A stretch of 46,010 nucleotides of DNA from a virus: the IMG/VR virus record IMGVR_UViG_3300046755_000117, positions 1 to 46,010 of that record; one strand, 5' to 3'. The notes below the pieces were generated by a model, which was not told the DNA's origin, did not search any database, and was given only the letters and a program-made list of their open reading frames with translations. Made by a program: the position numbers and the translations under genes. Shown here piece by piece: positions 40,332-46,010 of this stretch; positions within the stretch are counted from its first letter, which is position 1; every line of letters begins with the position of its first letter.

Positions 40332-40871
40332 TCACTTTTTCTTTTTTTCTTTTTCTTCCTCTTCTTTGATGCCTAAGTTAATTGGTTGCTCTATTTCAGC
40401 ATCATGAGTTGGAATACCGGGATTAAATTGACCGGAATCATATTGTGCGACTATAGATTGCGAACCACCCGGTACACCCCAACTTGGGGGCATTTGACCG
40501 GGGTTTGCCTCCATCCAACGCAACTCACGCTCAAGTTGGGCTTCTTGCATTCTCATTTCCATTTCAACTCTTCTGTTGTCAAATTGTGTTTGCATTTGCT
40601 TGTATCGTGCATCTCTTGACCTTTGTACTCCGGTTGCTCTTACTCTTTCTTGCATATTTTGTTCAAAGAACATTTTAAAGAAATAATAAGCAATACCTTG
40701 TACGAAAAAAGCGGCCATAGCGTAAGTAAACCCATTTAACATAGGTGTATCGCTTATTAACCAAAGTTTTGCATCAAATACCCCTACGGCTAATCCCACT
40801 AAGGCTGATTGGGCTAAAATCAGCCCCATCAATCTTATTTCTGCATCCGAGTCTTGTCCTGTTCCTTGCAT
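40332..40871 (-). CDS. Two-TM membrane protein with cytoplasmic coiled coil (179-183 aa)
   Basis: Two membrane segments (LMGLILAQSALVGLAVGVFD, about 18-37; FTYAMAAFFVQGIAYYFFKM, about 52-71) are followed by a charged coiled coil (FDNRRVEMEMRMQEAQLERE). The tail is Pro/Gly-containing and ends in a Glu/Lys run (KEEEEKEKKKK). The better start is ATG 40871 behind GGTGA; an in-frame ATG at 40883 is also possible. It is the first gene after the AT-rich inverted-repeat region and heads the membrane/GTPase run. It could be a membrane anchor or effector of the GTPase. Confidence 0.55.
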   Translation of the reverse strand: MQGTGQDSDAEIRLMGLILAQSALVGLAVGVFDAKLWLISDTPMLNGFTYAMAAFFVQGIAYYFFKMFFEQNMQERVRATGVQRSRDARYKQMQTQFDNRRVEMEMRMQEAQLERELRWMEANPGQMPPSWGVPGGSQSIVAQYDSGQFNPGIPTHDAEIEQPINLGIKEEEEKEKKKK

Positions 40872-40900
40872 GTTGCTCACCATTGGTCAATTTTGTAGCC

Positions 40901-40908
40901 AATATAAA
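40901..40908 (-). promoter_or_regulatory. TATA-like box ahead of the membrane/GTPase operon
   Basis: TTTATATT in the coding sense lies 18 bases upstream of the ATG at 40883 and 30 bases upstream of the ATG at 40871. This is a plausible distance for an archaeal TATA box giving a very short leader. No good bacterial -35 box is seen at the right spacing. Confidence 0.4.
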
Positions 40909-40920
40909 GATTTCTATTGG

Positions 40921-41009
40921 GTTATCACGATTATCATTTATCATATCATATTTATTGATTATATATTATTATCATATATTATAATAAAGATAATGATAAT
41001 CGTGATAAC
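40921..41009. repeat. Perfect 18-bp inverted repeat flanking an AT-rich spacer
   Basis: GTTATCACGATTATCATT at 40921-40938 is exactly reverse-complemented at 40992-41009. The 53 bases between are almost only A and T. The right arm ends on the stop codon of the 824-residue gene. The gap 40884-41008 holds no gene. The arrangement suits a cruciform, a two-sided operator, a terminator or a replication-origin element. Confidence 0.85.
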
Positions 41010-43483
41010 TATAGTAATGTTCCTTTGTCTTTAAAATGCCTTGCCCGATTAGTATGAGGGCTTTCCGGTACAATGGTATGGTCTTTGGTGTGGCTCATAT
41101 CCGGCCCACCCCTACCCATAATGTGTCTACGCCTACGCTCACGGTTCAACTCTTCACGGTACTTTACTCTCTCCGGTGAAGATTCATATTTCTTGTCGTA
41201 CTCTAACTTGTGTCGCTTGGCTTCGGGGCTTACACGCTCTTTGAGTAGTTGCATAGCAATCTCCATTGGCTCACTTGCGTTTTTTGCTTGCCATTGATAA
41301 AATGGTTGAGTGTGAATTGGAGTTAGTGGGGCGAGATGTACCTTAGCAGTGCCTCCGTGTTTGTTTGGTATTTCTTGACCCGGAGATGACCGCCATGGAT
41401 TTATACCTGTTTCTTGAGCATATTGGTCAAGATTATCCTCAAGAGGTATGGTTTCATCTTGCGGCTCATATATATCCATCATTCTTTCCATCATTTCTTG
41501 ATAAGCCGGACTGTTTGCACCCGTCTTATCCGTTTGTAATTCTTCTCTTGCACGACGGGCAAGTGTATTACTCCCTTGAAGATATAGTGGTTCTTCTTTT
41601 AATAACTGCATAGTGTATTCCATTGGGGTTATTTCACCTTTAAGCATTTTATGGTATAATAATGATTGCATATCATTTTTGTAAGCACATTGTTCACACA
41701 TAAATTCATGATTATCTATACTTCTAATTGGGTTAGCCATTCTTCTATAGACTACAGGTGGTAGACCCGACTCACATCCCGGCATGTTACATACTTCGGG
41801 TGTTGGGCCGGAATTTTTAGAACCCATAAGCGGAGTACCTGTTGATACAGCAATTTCTTGTGGTGGATAATCTCTACTACTGTATGGTATTTCTTCTTTC
41901 AACAACTGAAAAGCGATGTCCATAGGTTCGCTTGCTACTTTTGTGTCTATTTCATCTAAGAGTAATGGATTAGTACCCCTGTATTGTGCGGGTTGTTGCC
42001 ATGAAGTATCTTGTGTACTCACATTAGGAAATTGTGATGCTATATTATGCACTTCGGGAAATCTAGTGGCTAACATTTCAAATGCTTCTTCTTCCGGTAT
42101 GCCAAAAGTATTCATAAAGTGGTCTAAATTTAATTTAGCCCTCATCGCATCAGCCGAATGATAATTTATTGGAATTTCTGCAAAATTTTGTTTTGGTAGT
42201 TCGCCGTAAATTAAACCTTCTCCACCTTCACTACCTGCCCCTTGTCTTTCAGTCCTCCAAAAATCAACTCCGTAATCTTTATCATTATTTCTAATACCTA
42301 ATAATGTAGGTTCAGCCAAAAATGTCACATCTCCCGCTAAAGCACCTAAGCGTGTTGCAGGGTTTACAAAATAAGAATGTATATTATTTTGTGGTGGTCC
42401 AAGTTCTGTTTGTAATCCGGGTATTCTTTTGTATTCCGGTTTTTGTGATGCAGTATTTTTTTCATAAGTTATGTTAGCGGGTTTGTTTAATAATTGTGGT
42501 TGATAGAAACTTGTTTTACGATAATTAGGAATAAATCTTAAAGCATCTAAATCTTCAAAACTTAAACCTGCTTCTCGCATAGTAGGTAAAGAGGCTTTAA
42601 GCAACCGCATAGCGATGTCCATTGGTTCACCTGCTCTAATAGAATCAAGTGTAAACTGTTCAAGTTCTTGCGGGGTCGGGCGATTTAAGTTACCCATATC
42701 ATATTGAGCAAATGGGTCATGTGCTTCTTGTACATCTATTTTATCATCTAATCTAAATGGTAAATGTTGAGTTATACCTTTAGTATCTACATTAGATTCT
42801 GCTAATATCGGTGGGATACCCGCATCCATAATATCTCTTGCTAAATCTTCCGAGTATACACCTAAATCTTTTACATCTCTACTCGGATGGAAAGGTGATA
42901 ATGCTCTTGCTACTTGACTAAATCTTTTAGCAGAAGCAGGTCTAGTGTTTAATTGAACTACATCATTTTCATCTAAATTACCATAAATTATTCCTTCCGG
43001 TTGTAATGTTTTATTAGTAAATCTTTGCGGAGTAAACGCATCACCGGTAAAACCATACAAATTAAGCGGCCTGTTTTTTGTTCCGTCACCAAATGCTCTC
43101 TTGTAACTTACTGGTAAATCGGCAAGATGTTTTTCACTAAAACTAGGATTAAAAGAATATAATTCACTAGGATAAACATGTCTACCGTATAGTGGTAGTC
43201 CTTGATTAGTGCTTAATGGTAATGAGTAATTCTTTATATCATCTTGAAATTGTAAATTGTCTATACTTGCTAATGCTCTTGCTATTGCAGGTGAATTTCT
43301 TACTTGACCTGTTCTCGCATCAGTAGCAGGTTGCATTCTTAATGAATGATAAATAGATGGTTTAGTAGTTACAAACTCTTCGGGTGCATTAAGATAAGTT
43401 TTCATTGGGATAGTTACATCCTCTAAGTATTGCCTATATGCATCACTTAGACTTTGTTTAACAATTATTTTGCCCCGTTTCAA
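41009..43483 (-). CDS. Large modular protein with four EPMDIAxxLLK motifs, a zinc knuckle and an HNH-like C-terminus
   Basis: The frame starts with TTG at 43483, overlapping the previous stop, and reads MKRGKIIVKQSLSDAYRQYL. Four motif copies occur near residues 283 (GEPMDIAMRLLKASLP), 516 (SEPMDIAFQLLKEEIP), 616 (TPMEYTMQLLKEE) and 735 (SEPMEIAMQLLKERVS). They divide the 824-residue protein into modules. A zinc-type pair (CNMPGC and CEQC) lies before the third copy. After the fourth, KYESSPERVKYREELNRERR, GGPDMSHTKDHTIVPE and TNRARHF look like the short HNH-like nuclease tails of some tailed viruses (D, H and N present). The rest is disordered. It may be a cargo or polyprotein cut by the prohead protease. 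Confidence 0.58.
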   Translation of the reverse strand: MKRGKIIVKQSLSDAYRQYLEDVTIPMKTYLNAPEEFVTTKPSIYHSLRMQPATDARTGQVRNSPAIARALASIDNLQFQDDIKNYSLPLSTNQGLPLYGRHVYPSELYSFNPSFSEKHLADLPVSYKRAFGDGTKNRPLNLYGFTGDAFTPQRFTNKTLQPEGIIYGNLDENDVVQLNTRPASAKRFSQVARALSPFHPSRDVKDLGVYSEDLARDIMDAGIPPILAESNVDTKGITQHLPFRLDDKIDVQEAHDPFAQYDMGNLNRPTPQELEQFTLDSIRAGEPMDIAMRLLKASLPTMREAGLSFEDLDALRFIPNYRKTSFYQPQLLNKPANITYEKNTASQKPEYKRIPGLQTELGPPQNNIHSYFVNPATRLGALAGDVTFLAEPTLLGIRNNDKDYGVDFWRTERQGAGSEGGEGLIYGELPKQNFAEIPINYHSADAMRAKLNLDHFMNTFGIPEEEAFEMLATRFPEVHNIASQFPNVSTQDTSWQQPAQYRGTNPLLLDEIDTKVASEPMDIAFQLLKEEIPYSSRDYPPQEIAVSTGTPLMGSKNSGPTPEVCNMPGCESGLPPVVYRRMANPIRSIDNHEFMCEQCAYKNDMQSLLYHKMLKGEITPMEYTMQLLKEEPLYLQGSNTLARRAREELQTDKTGANSPAYQEMMERMMDIYEPQDETIPLEDNLDQYAQETGINPWRSSPGQEIPNKHGGTAKVHLAPLTPIHTQPFYQWQAKNASEPMEIAMQLLKERVSPEAKRHKLEYDKKYESSPERVKYREELNRERRRRHIMGRGGPDMSHTKDHTIVPESPHTNRARHFKDKGTLL

Positions 43484-45609
43484 ACCACTCCCACCCTTGC
43501 TTTCCGATAATCTCTTCTTAAATTGTTTATGTATTCTTCAAATGCTTCATTATTGGGCTTATAACCTCTAGCATTTAGTTCATCATATTTTGCAGATTCT
43601 AGTCTTGCAATATAATCTTCTAATTCTTGAACTCCAATTTTCTTTTTAGTTGGTGTGTCATCACCAAAAGGTAGTTTTGTATTGTAGCGCATTATTTGGT
43701 CTAAAACTCTTCTTCTATTTGTAAATATATTTTCTGCTAATTTTTCTAAATTAGGGTCTGTTACTAAGTTAATTTTTTCATCTAATGTCATAGCAGTGCC
43801 ATCTTCATTTAGCGGGAAACCATGTTTATCTAAATTAAAGTTTAATTCTTTCCTGTCATTTAATTGATTTCCACCATCATAACCATCTTGTGATGTATAG
43901 TATTTTGCAGTATCACTTAAGTCTATACCTTCTAGTGGCATATCGGTAAGGAATGGTAATTTTTCATTTATACTTTTTAATCCGTCTGCATATTGCTTAA
44001 CTGCTTCTTGAAAATCTTGATTATAATAATCTAGTCTATGATTAAGATGTTGTAGTTGAGTATTGACTTTTTCTTTTTCTCCTTCTAAATCATCAATACG
44101 GAATTCTGCGTGTTCTATTGAATCATTATGTTCATCTAAATAATCTTCATTAGTAATTTGACTTGTCATATTATTCAAGTCTTTTATTCTTTTTTGATAT
44201 ATTTCAAGTGATTCATCTAAATCTTTTATTCTATCTTCATTTGTCGCTATGTGTCCTCTAATTGCATTTCGGCCACCATCAAATCCATCTTTATTAAATC
44301 TAAATAGTGATTGTAAGTTAAATCGTTTTCCTGCACCTCTTCTAGTTAATTTAGGTGTTATAGTATTTCTTGTAATACCGGGTTTAAAACCCTCATCAAC
44401 AGTACCTAGTATAGCGGCTACTCTTTGTTCTTGTGACGGTGTTGGGTCGTTTACATCAATAGATATATCACCTCTAACTGTAGCAGGAATATCACCTTTT
44501 GGTATTTCAATTGGTACAAGTCTACTAGGGTCTATTCTTGAATGTATATATCCTTCACTTGTTGATTCTTGTTGTCCTGTAGATGCTCGTTGTTGTACAA
44601 AGTCATCAACAGGATTTAAACCCCTTATACCTAACATTCTTAATTTATGTGGTTCTCTTTCTGATGCTACAATTGCTCTACGAATATCCGGTATTGTTGT
44701 AGGTGAAACAAAACTTCCGGCTTGCGTTCCGCCACGATTTTGTTTACTATGTTCAGCAATAATCATTGGTTTATTAAGTGCGGCAAGGTCTTTAGTTTGG
44801 TCGCTATTATTTAATTCAAATTGCCTCATCATGGGAGGTATTACTTGAGTACGCTCGTACCCTTCGTTTTTTGAATCAGTTTGTGAGCCTATAGGCATAA
44901 GCCCTGCACCAAGCATTAATCTTTTAATATCACTAGCAGACATTTGCTTAACTGCTGTTACAGGAGGTACAGCACCGGGTTTTATTGAGCCATCCGGGTT
45001 AAATGGATTTTCAGTTTGATATGCAGGTAATACTTCGGCTAAACTTCTTTGACGATTAATTTTTAAACTAGGGTGATTTCTTAATATCTCGGTTGCACCT
45101 TCTGCGCCATATCTTCTAACTAAATTGTTAAAAAAGTTTCTCGATGACATTAAATTTTCTCTACGCTTTCCTTTAAAAGATGCCATTAAGTTAGCAAAAT
45201 TATCATCATAAGTACCCGGTAATGTATTTTTTATAGAGCCTTGTTGGTTATTATTTGGACCATACCCACCTACTTGATTAGAAATTTGACGCATAGCCGT
45301 ATTTCTAGTATTTTCAAGGTCATTTTCTATATTTTCAAGTTCAGTTGGATGACTAAAAGCAGTTACATTTGTATAATAATCATCATGTAGCATATCCATA
45401 TATTCTTGTAAGTTAGTAGGTCGAATATTAGATGGGGTATGACCTACATCCATAGGTGCAATTTTATATGAATCACTTTGGTTTTGCAAACTTGCTTCAA
45501 TACCGGGTGTCAATTGAGAAGGGTCATAAGGTACGGTTGGAAATTCGTCTACTCGCCCCATACCGTAGTTTTGTAAGGTGCGCTGTTGTTTAACGAATAT
45601 CTTGCTCAC
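43480..45609 (-). CDS. Large uncharacterised coiled-coil protein with MSKIFVKQ tag (709 aa)
   Basis: The GTG start at 45609 follows AGGTGCGAG. The first residues MSKIFVKQQRTLQNYGMG carry the shared N-terminal tag. The first 450 residues are hydrophilic and mostly disordered (Asn, Gln, Pro, Thr-rich), with short helices such as SRNFFNNLVRRYGAEGATEI. Residues about 460-560 form a coiled coil (DRIKDLDESLEIYQKRIKDL; AEFRIDDLEGEKEKVNTQLQ). A second helical block closes the protein (NEAFEEYINNLRRDYRKARV). It is the first minus-strand gene of this long transcription direction and overlaps the next gene by four bases. No family is recognised. Confidence 0.52.
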   Translation of the reverse strand: MSKIFVKQQRTLQNYGMGRVDEFPTVPYDPSQLTPGIEASLQNQSDSYKIAPMDVGHTPSNIRPTNLQEYMDMLHDDYYTNVTAFSHPTELENIENDLENTRNTAMRQISNQVGGYGPNNNQQGSIKNTLPGTYDDNFANLMASFKGKRRENLMSSRNFFNNLVRRYGAEGATEILRNHPSLKINRQRSLAEVLPAYQTENPFNPDGSIKPGAVPPVTAVKQMSASDIKRLMLGAGLMPIGSQTDSKNEGYERTQVIPPMMRQFELNNSDQTKDLAALNKPMIIAEHSKQNRGGTQAGSFVSPTTIPDIRRAIVASEREPHKLRMLGIRGLNPVDDFVQQRASTGQQESTSEGYIHSRIDPSRLVPIEIPKGDIPATVRGDISIDVNDPTPSQEQRVAAILGTVDEGFKPGITRNTITPKLTRRGAGKRFNLQSLFRFNKDGFDGGRNAIRGHIATNEDRIKDLDESLEIYQKRIKDLNNMTSQITNEDYLDEHNDSIEHAEFRIDDLEGEKEKVNTQLQHLNHRLDYYNQDFQEAVKQYADGLKSINEKLPFLTDMPLEGIDLSDTAKYYTSQDGYDGGNQLNDRKELNFNLDKHGFPLNEDGTAMTLDEKINLVTDPNLEKLAENIFTNRRRVLDQIMRYNTKLPFGDDTPTKKKIGVQELEDYIARLESAKYDELNARGYKPNNEAFEEYINNLRRDYRKARVGVV

Positions 45610-45624
45610 ACTCGCACCTGTTAT

Positions 45625-45659
45625 GGGCGAGGTAGCGATAGCATTTAGAATGCTCGCCC
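45625..45659. promoter_or_regulatory. Inverted repeat in the divergent promoter region
   Basis: The 62-base gap between the divergent genes contains GGGCGAG (45625-45631) and its complement CTCGCCC (45653-45659). A second nested palindrome is GCATT-TAG-AATGC (45641-45653). The layout suits an operator bound by a dimeric repressor controlling both directions, perhaps the AbrB-like protein. No strong TATA box is visible. Confidence 0.45.
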
Positions 45660-45671
45660 TATACGATAACC

Positions 45672-46010
45672 ATGAGCCGACCTGTTGGTGTGCGTAAAGC
45701 CGTACCTTTAGCGGGTTTGGCTATGACCGCACTAAGAGGATTAGCAACTGCGGGTAAAGCCGCAGTAAAAAATCCATTAAAAACATTAGGGGCTAAATCT
45801 GTAGCAGATAAAGTAATAGGCGGAGAAGAAGTTAAGCCTCAAAGTATGGCTCAAACAGGAATGGAAATGCAACAACGACGAGCAGAAATGCAACAACAGA
45901 AAAATCAAGCACAAGCGTCATCGGCTCAAGACATGGCTGACAAAGCCAAAGCCGGTGCAAGTGTATCAAAAGGTGAGTATGTCCATCCTTCTGTACAACA
46001 ACATATAAAA
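45672..46010 (+). CDS. Plus-strand gene running off the right edge (partial, 113 codons seen)
   Basis: From ATG 45672 the frame is open to the last base of the window. It begins MSRPVGVRKAVPLAGLAMTA, with Ala/Leu-rich helices (LRGLATAGKAAVKNPLKTLG), and continues in a Gln/Met-rich coiled-coil-like stretch (GMEMQQRRAEMQQQKNQAQA). No ribosome site is seen before the ATG, so translation may be leaderless. It is divergent to the 709-residue gene and marks the start of an oppositely oriented gene block. The composition resembles other Gln-rich virion proteins here; function is unknown. Confidence 0.55.
   Translation, partial: MSRPVGVRKAVPLAGLAMTALRGLATAGKAAVKNPLKTLGAKSVADKVIGGEEVKPQSMAQTGMEMQQRRAEMQQQKNQAQASSAQDMADKAKAGASVSKGEYVHPSVQQHIK

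Noticed and set aside
44249-44848. 199-codon plus-strand open frame
   Set aside because: Antisense to the 709-residue gene; no motif or start signal, and the minus-strand frame is far longer and fits the overlap pattern.
1-46010. tRNA or rRNA genes, integrase or attachment sites
   Set aside because: I looked for cloverleaf-like segments and recombinase motifs and saw none I could support by eye; a tRNAscan run and a profile search would settle it.

Overview
The window is part of the genome of an uncultivated head-tailed double-stranded DNA virus (Caudoviricetes). It shows the hallmark set in canonical order: large terminase, portal, prohead protease with scaffold, HK97-type major capsid protein, connector, tail terminator, tail tube, frameshifting tail-assembly chaperones, short tape measure, distal tail protein and a giant adhesin. 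I see no tail sheath, contractile baseplate, integrase, tRNA or rRNA, so a siphovirus-like particle fits best. The DNA is AT-rich. Genes are tightly packed with ATGA, TTGA or TAATG stop/start overlaps, and starts follow GGTGAT or AGGAGGTGA-type ribosome sites. ATG, GTG and TTG starts are all used. Abundant zinc ribbons, a LAGLIDADG domain, an Arf/Ras-like GTPase and TATA-like boxes suggest, but do not prove, a marine archaeal host such as Poseidoniales (a magrovirus-like virus).

Nearly everything is on the minus strand, so transcription runs from about 45.6 kb down to position 1. In that direction: (1) 45.6-41.0 kb, two very large mostly disordered proteins; the second carries four copies of an EPMDIAxxLLK motif and an HNH-like tail. 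(2) 41.0-40.9 kb, an AT-rich spacer bounded by a perfect 18-bp inverted repeat. (3) 40.9-37.4 kb, a membrane/GTPase cassette: two membrane proteins, an Arf/Ras-like GTPase, an AbrB-like protein, a cysteine-containing protein, a Gln-rich protein and a two-TM protein. (4) 37.4-37.1 kb, one isolated plus-strand Cys-rich gene. (5) 37.0-29.4 kb, a duplicated zinc-HTH protein (candidate small terminase), three large low-complexity proteins, the large terminase and two tiny Cys-containing proteins. (6) 29.4-24 kb, a virus-associated protein of unknown function, a LAGLIDADG-domain protein, the portal and small head-associated proteins. (7) 23.8-18.2 kb, one 1,856-residue protein with a degenerate ATP-dependent DNA-ligase module near its C-terminus. 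(8) 18.1-11 kb, protease-scaffold, major capsid protein, candidate decoration proteins and head-tail connectors. (9) 11-0 kb, the tail genes, ending in an adhesin of at least 1,748 residues that runs off the left edge. At the right edge a divergent plus-strand gene starts at 45672 and runs off the window.

The most unusual content is the following: a probable catalytically altered ligase fold inside a giant head-cluster protein; an Arf-like GTPase next to two membrane proteins; two short linear motifs (an N-terminal MxKILVK-like tag and an internal EPMDxAxxLLK/DAWxxLLK helix) scattered over otherwise unrelated proteins, which may be a virion-cargo or processing code; and a perfect G7 slippery site joining the two tail chaperone genes. 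Three small genes were also found by reading the sequence directly (14104-14277, 23771-23941, 29395-29556). All names rest on reading motifs by eye; no database search was run.
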